A DNA stretch of 64,000 nucleotides, taken from the NCBI RefSeq assembly GCF_003672135.1, contig NC_039515.1, forward strand, positions 6,262,001 through 6,326,000. Reading direction: 5' to 3'. The stretch's first letter is position 1. Each line of letters opens with the position of its first letter. Below, piece after piece: positions 43,801 through 54,371 of this stretch. A program made the position numbers and the translations under genes. Below the pieces are notes generated by a model. That model had not been told where the DNA came from, made no database searches, and saw only the letters and a list, made by a program, of their open reading frames with translations. The DNA comes from Ooceraea biroi. Taxonomy: Eukaryota > Arthropoda > Insecta > Hymenoptera > Formicidae.

Positions 43801-46800
43801 CGCTTGTGCAGTATAAAAAATCCTTTTCCACAAATGAAGTATAGATAGAAAGAAAGTCCGCTCTACAGGACTTTATATTCAAAATGGAACAAAGTTAGAA
43901 AAGACAAATTCAAGTTTTTAACTTTTTGCCATTTTGAGTATAAAGTCCTGTAGAGCGGACTTTCTTTCTATCTATACTTCATTTGTGGAAAAGGATTTTT
44001 TATTCTGCACAAGCAATAAAGAGAATTTTCGAAACTGCAATTACCATCGCTATAGTGAAAAAATAGTTCACTAGCAACTCCAGCATGCCCTTAAGGGGGG
44101 AGCCTGCTTTAGAACGTTGAAAATAAGGTATAATTTTACGAATTGTTTTGGAGAAACTATACAGCGGATCATTATAAAACTTTGATGCATTTATTAGTAC
44201 ATGTTTAAAGATAAAAAAATTATTTTTTTATTTGAATATATCGCTCGTAGAGGTCGTCCTGGAGAAGTCTTAGTGCAGCCGCGTCGCCGGCATTGCAAAT
44301 TGGTGAGCATTCTCCTGCCTCCAAATTTCGTCTGAACTGAAAAATTGAAATACGTTCTCGTTATTTATGAATTCCCATCGTCGATGAACCAAAGAGAGAA
44401 GAAAAAAGTTGAAAAGTGCCAAAATGGTGGAGCTTAGAACACAAAAGTACGATTTTTAGGCAAAGTTGTTGAACTTTTTCATGCAAAAATAATTGTTTAA
44501 CTTAATGTTTTTATGAATATTAAAGGTTCATCGACGATGGGAATTCATAAATAACGAGAAAATATTTCAATTTTTCAGTTTGGATGAAATTTGGAGGCGG
44601 GAGAATGCTCACCAATTTGCAATGCCGGCTGCACTAAGATGCCTCCAGGACGACCTCTACGGGCGATATATTCTAATAAAAAATAATTTTTTTTATCTTT
44701 AAACATGTACTAATAAATGCATCAAAGTTTTATAATGATCCGCTGTATAGTTTCTCCAAAACAATTCGTAAAATTATACCTTATTTTCAACGTTCTAAAG
44801 CAGGCTCCCCCCTTAAGGGCATGCTGGAGTTGCTAGTGAACTATTTTTTCACTATAGCGATGGTAATTGCAGTTTCGAAAATTCTCTTTATCGCTTGTGC
44901 AGTATAAAAAATCCTTTTCCACAAATGAAGTATAGATAGAAAGAAAGTCCGCTCTACAGGACTTTATATTCAAAATGGAACAAAGTTAGAAAAGACAAAT
45001 TCAAGTTTTTAACTTTTTGCCATTTTGAGTATAAAGTCCTGTAGAGCGGACTTTCTTTCTATCTATATTTCATTTGTGGAAAAGGATTTTTTATACTGCA
45101 CAAGCGATAAAGAGAATTTTCGAAACTGCAATTACCATCGCTATAGTGAAAAAATAGTTCACTAGCAACTCCAGCATGCCCTTAAGGGGGGAGCCTGCTT
45201 TAGAACGCTGAAAATAAGGTATATTTTACGAATTGTTTTTGGAGAAACTATACAGCGGATCATTATAAAACTTTGATGCATTTATTAGTACATGTTTAAA
45301 GATAAAAAAATTATTTTTTTATTTGAATATATCGCTCGTAGAGGTCGTCCTGGAGAAATCTTAGTGCAGCCGCGACGCCGGCATTGCAAATTGGTGAGCA
45401 TTCTCCTGCCTCCAAATTTCGTCTAAACTGAAAAATTGAAATATGTTCTCGTTATTTATGAATTCCCATCGTCGATGAACCAAAGAGAGAAGAAAAAAGT
45501 TGAAAAGTGCCAAAATGGTGGAGCTTAGAACACAAAAGTACGATTTTTAGGCAAAGTTGTTGAACTTTTTCATGCAAAAGTAATTGTTTAACTTAATGTT
45601 TTTATGAATATTAAAGGTTCATCGACGATGGGAATTCATAAATAACGAGAAAATATTTCAATTTTTCAGTTTGGATGAAATTTGGAGGCGGGAGAATGCT
45701 CACCAATTTGCAATGCCGGCTGCACTAAGATGCCTCCAGGACGACCTCTACGGGCGATATATTCTAATAAAAAATAATTTTTTTTATCTTTAAACATGTA
45801 CTAATAAATGCATCAAAGTTTTATAATGATCCGCTGTATAGTTTCTCCAAAAAAATTCGTAAAATTATACCTTATTTTCAACGTTTTAAAGCAGGCTCCC
45901 CCCTTAAAGCCTTTAACATCCTGCACAAGTAGCTCATTTGCATTGTTTACATTAATGCACGTAATTCGTTATACATGCCTCCTTCGCAAAAAGGCCCTTG
46001 GTATCCAAGCGGGCATGAACATACTCCTGGCGCGGTGCAATTGCCGCCGTTCATGCAATTTGGGTAGCAAAGCGCTTTTTTACAATGAGGTGGCCCCAGA
46101 TAGCCATCCGGGCACGGACCGGGATTGGGCTCTGTAAAAATAAAGTTTCGAGTGAAAAAAGATGCATTGTATAGTATACGCACACACGCACGCACGCACA
46201 CGCATATGCTCATGCACATATCTAACAATTATCTTTGACTAAAAATAAAGAACGTTCTGGCTATAGTTATCAAGCGTGATCTCGTACGATCTGATAACAT
46301 GGCTCTCAAAGCATGCAACTTCATGCAGATCTAATCAAATTTCTTTTCGAGAACTGCATGATAAACTACTGAATTTAGAGATACGATACATATTTATCTT
46401 ATCTGAAATCATGAAAAGATACATGCGATGTAAACATTTCTATGAATATGAATATCCTTAAAAATTACACAGAGCGTTTATTACTTTCAATTTTGTCGAC
46501 ATCTTGTGATTATCTTAAAAATTAACGATTGGTCAGAAGAATCGGATCTTTTGTTCTGCTGTTCGCGAAAAGAAGGTTTTGAAAAATATTGTTTACAGTC
46601 TTCTTTTCTTTTTTAACGTTACTTGAACGTTACAGTAACTTTTGCAGAGATAAGTGCGTGAAAAGATTAAATCTTTTTTAAGAACTTTAATGAAAAGATC
46701 ATCTGTAAATGTCTCATCCTCGATTGGCATGCGTAAACACTGTGAATCTCTCATTTCATTGAACTGTTTTTATTCAACTTTATTCATTTCCTGTGTCTCG

Positions 46801-49800
46801 AGTTTCTTGTCATGAAAAATATCTATTTGTATTTGACCTTTGACTTACTATTAGCGACGGAATATTACCGCAGAAACGATCGAGCATTGTATTCTACTAC
46901 GCCAATCTGCGTTCGAATAGATGAAAACGTTTACGTATCGCGTGAATCGTTGTCTGAACTGATCTCTATCCAGTCAAAATTTGCGTGTTAAACTCGAGTG
47001 AGCGCTTCTATCACGCGTATCACAAGTCCAATATTTTTAATGTCCACATTATCATTTGTTCAAATGTTTAATACGAAAAATATTTGAATAACAAATAAGC
47101 AGACTTGATTTGAATGTGAGAATTAACCCAGCAAACACAAAATATAACTATTATATAACAGAAGTAACACGTAATGTAACAACTGTTATATGTTATTAAT
47201 GTTGAGGTTGCATAATTGACTTTGTAACTGCAATATAACTGCGTTATAAAACTGTTATACATTGGTTATAATAATATAACAGTAATATAACTGAAATATG
47301 CGATATTATATAACTGTAATATTTGCATATTATGTCTATGTTATGTATCATTTTTAACATTCAGATGTCGAGTTGTCCGGTAGATGGCTTCGTTTCTCGC
47401 ACGCAAAATATAATACAAAATATATATAGGGACGGTGATCACGGCAGGGCACAACTTGTTGTATCGTAAGTCCATTTCTACGATGAAGTGGTACATTTTG
47501 AACGAATAATAAATAAGAGGAAAGTACGAACTTGTACATAACGTTTAGGAAAATAAATTAAACGTGCACCTGTAGTTGTAGAGAGAGGAAGAAAGAATAA
47601 ATAATATATATTCCATTTATATAACATTTAAATAACATTTTAGTAACACGTTATATATTGTTATATTACTGCAATTTCGTTTGAGTGGGAAATTACAACC
47701 AACATATACGTTACATGTAACGAACATGTTATATTGCGTGTTACATTCTGTTATATTATGGCAATATCATTGTTATATGACTGTGTTTGCTGGGAAAATA
47801 GCTAAAGAGACAGAGAACGCTAAAGAGGCAGAACGGACTCGTGCGTTCTTTCGCATTAAGTAGGCAATTACGTAATTACTTCACAATTCGCGGACGAATG
47901 TCTCGAAGAAGCGGAGAGTTGGCTTACGCTCAACCAAGTGTCAGGCAGGACTAAAACGAATGCTAACATAAAAAATACAAGCACAAACAAGATCAAACAA
48001 ATATAGCGACGATGGGCCCGGTTCGATGCGCGATACTCTATTGAGAAATTCAACGATGTACACATCTTTGCAAAATCTCTCTTACTCGATGATTTTCCTC
48101 TTTTATGTGTCTTTACTGGGTCTTTTCTTCCTTTAAATCTTTAACAGTGAACAAATTTTGGCGAGGTGCAAACGCGAGAAATTTCATTTCTAGCAAAATT
48201 GCCAAATTTCACACGTTTTACTCGAGATGAATTACATCTAGAAACTACAAAAGTTTGGGGAAAAGAAAATATTTAACCGTCGCCCGCAGGCGCATCGTGA
48301 AAGTGTTGGAAAAAGAATATGAGCTGAAACGAGTCAATTCACTCTGTTTGACACTTTACAATTTACGCAATATCTACGTTGAGATTAGACCTGACCGTTC
48401 GTACCACAATGATCGAGTCGGCTTGAAAGACTCGACAGTCGTAAATTTCTAAACACGGTGGCGTGCAGACTCGACGCATGATTATCAGGGCCCATCGACC
48501 GTAGGTACCCAGTAAGCAAACTGTGTGCAATCTGCCAGCAGATTGGCAGCAGATTACTGCAGAAGTTGATAGCAAATTGGCATCCGTTATGTCCGCGTTA
48601 GGATAGTGATCTGCCAGCAGAGCCTGCTAACAGACTCTGACGGCAGATTGGCGGCAGAAACCGAGCAGGATCTGTTAACATCTGACGGCAGATTGACGGC
48701 AGAAACCGAACAGAATCTGCAGCTTTTGGCCATTCATATTTACGACATATTAAAGCATGTGTTTACTTTTAACACACTATAAATTGTTAAAAGAACGCAC
48801 TTGTTTGTTTGTTAAATTAAAGTACATTTGGCTTGATGTGTCTTTCTGACAGTTCGTTGCGTAATCTCTCTCTTATTGTTAATCTATTCTAATCCGAAGT
48901 CCGAATTTTGCTTTCGAACTTCAGATTGCTTGTGGCGTGCGTGAACTACGTGGACGCTGTCCATGGGAGCCTCTGTGCCGCGAGTGCAAAAATGTTCAGA
49001 AAAATTAATATTATCATGCCAAGGCGCGTATATTAACTTATATAACTGTTAGGCTAAATCTTAACATCGAGTAAGAACTCGACGCGTGCACCGCATAGCG
49101 GTGCGGAGCGAAAACACGTATTCATAGCCGTGTAAATTTGAATACTGTCAAAAGCTGCGGATCCTGTTCGGTTTCTGCTGCCAATCTGCTGTTAGATTCC
49201 GCGCGCGCAGATCTTGCTCGGTTTCTGCCGCCAATCCGACTTCGAGCAATGTTTGCGGATTCTGCTCGGTTTCTGCCGCCAATCTGTTCTTAGGTTTTGT
49301 GAGCAAGCTCTGTTACATTTCTGGCACCAATTTGTCGAATTAATCGTTAACAACTTCTGTATCAAATTTGTTGTCTTTTGGCTGGCAATAGTTGATAGCA
49401 GATAGTTGGCATCATCTGCTTTCGGCAGACTTGGCTATCCGGGTAAGCAAAATGTGTGCAATCTGCCAGCAGATTGGCAACAGATTACTGCAGAAGTTGA
49501 TAGCAAATTGGCATCCGTTATGTCCGCGTTAGGATAGTGATCTGCCAGCAGAGCCTGCTAACAGACTCTGACGGCAGATTGGCGGCAGAAACCGAGCAGG
49601 ATCTGTTAACATTTGACGGCAGATTGACGGCAGAAACCGAACAGAATCTGCAGCTTTTGGCCATTCATATTTACGATATATTAAAGCATGTGTTTACTTT
49701 TAACACACTATAAATTGTTAAAAGAACGCATTTGTTTGTTAAATTAAAGTACATTTGGCTTGATGTGTCTTTCTGACAGTTCGTTGCGTAATCTCTCTCT

Positions 49801-52800
49801 TATTGTTAATCTATTCTAATCCGAAGTCCGAATTTTGCTTTCGAACTTCAGATTGCTTGTGGCGTGCGTGAACTACGTGGACGCTGTCCATGGGAGCCTC
49901 TGTGCCGCGAGTGCAAAAATGTTCAGAAAAATTAATATTATCATGCCAAGGCGCGTATATTAACTTATATAACTGTTAGGCTAAATCTTAACATCGAGTA
50001 AGAACTCGACGCGTGCACCGCATAGCGGTGCGGAGCGAAAACACGTATTCATAGCCGTGTAAATTTGAATACTGTCAAAAGCTGCGGATCCTGTTCGGTT
50101 TCTGCTGCCAATCTGCTGTTAGATTCCGCGCGCGCAGATCTTGCTCGGTTTCTGTCGACAATCCGACTTCGAGCAATGTTTGCGGATTCTGCTCGGTTTC
50201 TGCCGCCAATCTGTTCTTAGGTTTTGTGAGCAAGCTCTGTTACATTTCTGGCACCAATTTGTCGAATTAATCGTTAACAACTTCTGTATCAAATTTGTTG
50301 TCTTTTGGCTGGCAATAGTTGATAGCAGATAGTTGGCATCATCTGCTTTCGGCAGACTTGGCTATCCGGGTAAGCAAAATGTGTGCAATCTGCCAGCAGA
50401 TTGGCAACAGATTACTGCAGAAGTTGATAGCAAATTGGCATCCGTTATGTCCGCGTTAGGATAGTGATCTGCCAGCAGAGCCTGCTAACAGACTCTGACG
50501 GCAGATTGGTAGCAGAAACCGAGCAGGATCTGTTAACATCTGACGGCAGATTGACGGCAGAAACCGAACAGAATCTGCAGCTTTTGGCCATTCATATTTA
50601 CGACATATTAAAGCATGTGTTTACTTTTAACACACTATAAATTGTTAAAAGAACGCACTTGTTTGTTTGTTAAATTAAAGTACATTTGGCTTGATGTGTC
50701 TTTCTGACAGTTCGTTGCGTAATCTCTCTCTTATTGTTAATCTATTCTAATCCGAAGTCCGAATTTTGCTTTCGAACTTCAGATTGCTTGTGGCGTGCGT
50801 GAACTACGTGGACGCTGTCCATGGGAGCCTCTGTGCCGCGAGTGCAAAAATGTTCAGAAAAATTAATATTGTCATGCCAAGGCGCGTATATTAACTTATA
50901 TAACTGTTAGGCTAAATCTTAACATCGAGTAAGAACTCGACGCGTGCACCGCATAGCGGTGCGGAGCGAAAACACGTATTCATAGCCGTGTAAATTTGAA
51001 TACTGTCAAAAGCTGCGGATCCTGTTCGGTTTCTGCTGCCAATCTGCTGTTAGATTCCGCGCGCGCAGATCTTGCTCGGTTTCTGTCGACAATCCGACTT
51101 CGAGCAATGTTTGCGGATTCTGCTCGGTTTCTGCCGCCAATCTGTTCTTAGGTTTTGTGAGCAAGCTCTGTTACATTTCTGGCACCAATTTGTCGAATTA
51201 ATCGTTAACAACAACTTCTGTATCAAATTTGTTGTCTTTTGGCTGGCAATAGTTGATAGCAGATAGTTGGCATCATCTGCTTTCGGCAGACTTGGCTATC
51301 CGGGTAAGCAAAATGTGTGCAATCTGCCAGCAGATTGGCAACAGATTACTGCAGAAGTTGATAGCAAATTGGCATCCGTTATGTCCGCGTTAGGATAGTG
51401 ATCTGCCAGCAGAGCCTGCTAACAGACTCTGACGGCAGATTGGCGGCAGAAACCGAGCAGGATCTGTTAACATCTGACGGCAGATTGACGGCAGAAACCG
51501 AACAGAATCTGCAGCTTTTGGCTATTCATATTTACGACATATTAAAGCATGTGTTTACTTTTAACACACTATAAATTGTTAAAAGAACGCACTTGTTTGT
51601 TTGTTAAATTAAAGTACATTTGGCTTGATGTGTCTTTCTGACAGTTCGTTGCGTAATCTCTCTCTTATTGTTAATTTATTCTAATCCGAAGTCCGAATTT
51701 TGCTTTCGAACTTCAGATTGCTTGTGGCGTGCGTGAACTACGTGGACGCTGTCCATGGGAGCCTCTGTGCCGCGAGTGCAAAAATGTTCAGAAAAATTAA
51801 TATTATCATGCCAAGGCGCGTATATTAACTTATATAACTGTTAGGCTAAATCTTAACATCGAGTAAGAACTCGACGCGTGCACCGCATAGCGGTGCGGAG
51901 CGAAAACACGTATTCATAGCCGTGTAAATTTGAATACTGTCAAAAGCTGCGGATCCTGTTCGGTTTCTGCTGCCAATCTGCTGTTAGATTCCGCGCGCGC
52001 AGATCTTGCTCGGTTTGTGCTGCCAATCTGCCGTTAGATTCCGCGCGCGCAAATCTTGCTCGGTTTCTGTCGACAATCCGACTTCGAGCCATGTTTGCAG
52101 ATTCTGCTCGGTTTCTGCCGCCAATCTGTTCTTAGATTTTGTGAGCAAGCTCCGTTACATTTCTGGCACCAATTTGTCGAATTAATCGTTAACAACAACT
52201 TCTGTATCAAATTTGTTGTCTTTTGGCTGGCAATAGTTGATAGCAGATAGTTAGCATCATCTGCTTTCGGCAGACTTGGCTATCTGGATAGGCAGGTATT
52301 CAGGCAGGTAGATAATCCTTTCTCACAAAATATCAAAATGAACGCTCGCGTGCTTCGGGCGTACATGCCACGGCTGTCGATTAAATCAAAAGAAGAGAAG
52401 CAGTCGGAACGTGAGCGAAAGAAACCATGTGCGAACCGGATTTCACGAGTACGCGAAGGCAGCAGCCTCTCGTCTCGTTTTCTCGTACTCGAGGGATCAA
52501 CGATCGGCGAGGGGTTCCGACTGCCTCTCCTGAAATCGATCAAAACCATGCAGCAAATTAGGCAATGAATTACTGCTGATACGGAACTGTATGTGCGAGT
52601 GAAGAGGTGATGATCGTGGGCGCGACTGACGCACTCACCGCGCACGGTGCATTCTTTCCTCAAAAGTAAACGGAGCGGGGTCCCGTTTAGAGGCTTTTTC
52701 TTACGCGTCTCGATTATCAGAGTTATTCCGAATTGCGCTACTCCCGAATTGCCAGCGCAAGGTAGCAGAACGCTGAACTCTGTAACGGAAAGAAAAAAGG

Positions 52801-53711
52801 TTTTTGCGCACTTGGATTTTTTCACATGGTCGATTCCTCCCCCCGGCGACGCGCAGTGCAGGATTCACCGATTCGATAAAAAAAACAAACAAAAAAAAAC
52901 AAAAGTATTTTGTCTGACATTAAAGGACTTCTTTTTCCACAAAGTGAAACTTTGTTAACGATCATGCGTATATCGACGTAGCGAATTCTGCTTTGTGTTA
53001 TTCTCTACTATTGCATAGTGGAAAAAGCGACGATAAACAGTGAAAGATTAGTTAAGTAAGCCGGTCTCCAGAGTTATTTAGCTTGGATATTCAGTAATTA
53101 CCTTTCGGCCTTTTGGGGACTCGTCCTTGCTTTTTAATCGTGATCGACGGTGTTTTTAGGATGGACTCGTCGAACGATTTCAAACGGTAAAAGTTGTAAA
53201 AGTACTTTTTCACGCCGGATTTCCACGTGAAATTCACGTGCGACACCTCGCTCGGAATAATCGGCACTTTATTCTCAAAGTCCGGGTCCAAAAGATACGA
53301 GACGACGGTTCCTTCGGCGATCACGTATATTTCCATCGCCACTCCTGTATCAGTGATAAAAACAATTCACAGATGATGACTCGTGATCAACATTAACTTC
53401 CAAACCACCTTACCGTCTACCGCCCTTTGTTCGTACAATAATAAACAGCAATACCCAATGACGAATTTACTATTTTCCTACTGTACTTTCCGAGACTCGT
53501 CATTGTTGGCGTCGCGACGGCGACGCGCTAAGGAACAAGAGGAAAGCTCACCGCTGAGCATCTTAATTTGTTGCTGATCGATCCATAGCGAGATATCGGA
53601 CTGCTGCTCGTTTTCGGAGTGATGCTGATGCCGGGCGAGCGCTGCGTCCAGGAGCAGGGCTAACGCCGCCGCCGCCACCGCCAGGGCGGCCGCAGCCGAC
53701 CGCGTAACCAT
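40576..53711 (-). CDS. shf: shifted / WIF1 orthologue, secreted WIF-EGF protein
   Basis: A secreted WIF-domain protein. In Drosophila, Shifted is required for Hedgehog stability and spread; vertebrate WIF1 binds Wnts. Minus-strand exons: 53,552-53,711, 53,102-53,344, 52,639-52,779, 45,979-46,131, 40,928-41,023 and 40,576-40,802, together 1020 nt, 339 residues, in frame throughout. Order: Ala/Leu-rich signal peptide (residues 1-26), WIF domain from about residue 40 to 180 (SLWIDQQQIKMLSG, EIYVIAEGTVVSYLL, VNFTWKSGVKKYFYNF, FSVLLPCAGNSGVAQFG, IETRKKKPLNGTPLRL), then EGF repeats (ALCYPNCMNGGNC, GICTEKCLNGGKC, KCVIPCLNGGRC, MCTKPCKNGTC) ending EPGWFGKLCNKNKLWA. Only the last two Cys of the first EGF repeat are present. 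Intron 4 has a GC donor and contains COQ7. Confidence 0.93.
40928..41023 (-). CDS. shf: shf exon 5: EGF 3
   Basis: Acceptor ttgttaacag|GTATTT, donor TTCT|GTGAGT. Encodes GICTEKCLNGGKCIQKDVCE, then CTKGYFGLRCEF. Confidence 0.94.
41102..41252 (+). CDS. COQ7: COQ7 exon 1
   Basis: Targeting sequence plus the first iron-ligand helix, ending GQMAVLG with a split Gly codon. Confidence 0.94.
41102..42722 (+). CDS. COQ7: 5-demethoxyubiquinone hydroxylase COQ7, mitochondrial
   Basis: Di-iron monooxygenase that hydroxylates demethoxyubiquinone in ubiquinone synthesis, on the matrix face of the inner mitochondrial membrane. Exons 41,102-41,252 (donor CTAG|GTACCG) and 42,286-42,722 (acceptor agcttag|GCAGGA) give 195 residues. 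The start MSRIGGLGARLASTSAATKA is a targeting-type sequence. Iron-ligand motifs typical of the family are visible: RVDHAGELGADRIYAGQ, MWDQEKRHRAKFEEL (ExxH), AVETVIVEHYN and FRDEEQEHHDTG (ExxH). The end FGCKTAISISKVI is typical. The frame upstream of the ATG has no other Met. The gene lies entirely inside the fourth intron of shf, on the opposite strand. Its only intron holds a piggyBac-like MITE. AATAAA at 42,841. Confidence 0.96.
41288..42219. mobile_element. piggyBac-like MITE in the COQ7 intron
   Basis: 932 bp with inverted arms of about 170 bp: CCCATTGACGCCTGAAAGTC and the complement of CCCATTAACGCCTGAAAGTC. Left flank TTAA, right flank TTGA, so the duplication has one change. CCC ends with TTAA fit piggyBac. 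No transposase. Confidence 0.8.
42286..42722 (+). CDS. COQ7: COQ7 exon 2
   Basis: Continues RTQVGPTIQRMWDQEKRHRA to the TGA at 42,720-42,722. The acceptor at 42,285 restores the family's G-R-T sequence; a nearby ORF start (42,225) lies in the intron. Confidence 0.94.
42841..42846 (+). terminator. Candidate poly(A) signal of COQ7
   Basis: AATAAA 119 nt after the COQ7 stop. Confidence 0.65.
43002..43725. mobile_element. Family A MITE, copy A8
   Basis: First element of the second A-B-A-B-A array (43,002-45,907), in shf intron 4, in the opposite internal orientation to A4-A6. Confidence 0.9.
43722..44094. mobile_element. Family B MITE, copy B4
   Basis: 373-bp palindrome sharing TTAA with A8 and A9. 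Confidence 0.9.
44091..44816. mobile_element. Family A MITE, copy A9
   Basis: Full-length family A. Confidence 0.9.
44813..45185. mobile_element. Family B MITE, copy B5
   Basis: 373-bp palindrome sharing TTAA with A9 and A10. Confidence 0.9.
45182..45907. mobile_element. Family A MITE, copy A10
   Basis: Full-length family A. Its right edge is 71 bp from the shf GC splice donor at 45,978. Confidence 0.9.
45979..46131 (-). CDS. shf: shf exon 4: partial EGF 1 and EGF 2
   Basis: Acceptor atttttacag|AGCCCA. Encodes EPNPGPCPDGYLGPPHC (end of EGF 1 only), then KKALCYPNCMNGGNCTAPGV to GPFCEG. The donor is GGAG|GCATGT: the only junction giving CEGGICTEKC with the next exon, so a GC-AG intron. Confidence 0.9.
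46132..47126. other. shf intron 3, left part
   Basis: AT-rich, with a CA/CG-type microsatellite at about 46,180-46,205. I looked for a small exon with the missing half of EGF 1 and did not find one. Confidence 0.45.
47127..47794. mobile_element. Inverted-repeat MITE, CCCAGCAAAC ends
   Basis: Ends CCCAGCAAACACAAAATATA and its approximate reverse complement GTGTTTGCTGGG. The interior is rich in TATAAC/GTTATA words. Non-coding; superfamily not assigned. Confidence 0.75.
47795..48507. other. shf intron 3, middle part
   Basis: No exon, RNA gene or transposon ends recognised. Confidence 0.5.
48508..52287. repeat. Tandem repeat family C, four units
   Basis: Units begin at 48,508, 49,441, 50,369 and 51,302, each 927-985 bp and nearly identical, with ends CCCAGTAAGC and TTGGCTATC(C/T)GG. 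The last unit carries an extra ~50-bp subrepeat (TGCTGCCAATCTGCCGTTAG region), as does the second unit at 35.8 kb. The array lies in shf intron 3. Confidence 0.92.
52639..52779 (-). CDS. shf: shf exon 3: second half of WIF domain
   Basis: Acceptor ccgttacag|AGTTCA, donor CGCG|GTGAGT. Encodes EFSVLLPCAGNSGVAQFGIT, then LIIETRKKKPLNGTPLRL and KECTVR. It is hidden inside a longer ORF (52,280-52,825), of which only this part is conserved. Confidence 0.93.
53102..53344 (-). CDS. shf: shf exon 2: first half of WIF domain
   Basis: Acceptor ctgatacag|GAGTGG, donor AAAG|GTAATT. Encodes VAMEIYVIAEGTVVSYLLDP through SITIKKQGRVPKRPK. Confidence 0.94.
53552..53711 (-). CDS. shf: shf exon 1: signal peptide and start of WIF domain
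   Basis: MVTRSAAAALAVAAAALALL, then LDAALARHQHHSENEQQ and SLWIDQQQIKMLS. Donor AGCG|GTGAGC. The frame is open further upstream to 54,035, but that part is Arg-rich and non-conserved; this Met gives a proper signal peptide. Confidence 0.88.
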
Positions 53712-54290
53712 CCGCGAGGTGCCGGACACGACGTGCCACCGCCGGCGCTGCCACACCGGCGCTGTCAGACGCGTTGCACGCTGGTGCACGCGCGCGACTC
53801 CGTCGACGCTCGCCCCTTCCCCCGCGCTCGGCGAGCGGTGCGCGGCGTTCCGTCCGCTTCTTCCTCGACGCGCGTACGTCCCTGCCCGCGCGCGGACCCA
53901 GATTTTCACGGCGCACGCACCGACCGCGGCGAGATGCTGAAGATCCCGCCCGGTGATTTCAACGCGCGGTTGTCCACCTCCTCGGTCGATAGAGCAGAGA
54001 TCGAGCGCGCGCGACTCCTCGCTACGAGTAAGCACGGCGACGTGCGCGCACCAGCGCGAAGACCGCGGCCCGACTGACTGACTGATTCATTCAACGAGGG
54101 GACGCCACGGCGAGCGTCGAGCCCTCTCCAGGAACGAGATGGGGATCTCGCGAGCGATTGGATCCCGGGGGCACGAGCGAGCCCCAAAGGATAAGGCTGC
54201 GCGCACAATGCGAGCGCTCGGATCACCCGCTTCGCCGATATCGCGATGCCGCGCGCCTGCTTGGTGTCCCATAGAGCAGAGTTACGAAGT
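53560..54290 (-). promoter_or_regulatory. shf: GC-rich region around the shf start (promoter candidate)
   Basis: A sharp GC- and CpG-rich island covering shf exon 1 and about 600 bp upstream. It is the natural place for the promoter. Long ORFs on both strands here reflect base composition. Confidence 0.45.
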
Positions 54291-54371
54291 AGCGATTAAC
54301 GTCAGTCTTATTGAAATTTGCGATTTTTCAGATTGGCGGCTCGCACTCGAGCGACCCCGACCGATTTCTCC

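Noticed and set aside
48508..52287. CRISPR-like array
   Set aside because: Units are ~930 bp and continuous, without short direct repeats and unique spacers; the genome is eukaryotic.
53478..54035. Longer N-terminus for shf (185-codon ORF)
   Set aside because: The upstream part is Arg/Ala-rich and would bury the signal peptide; the Met at 53,711 directly precedes it.
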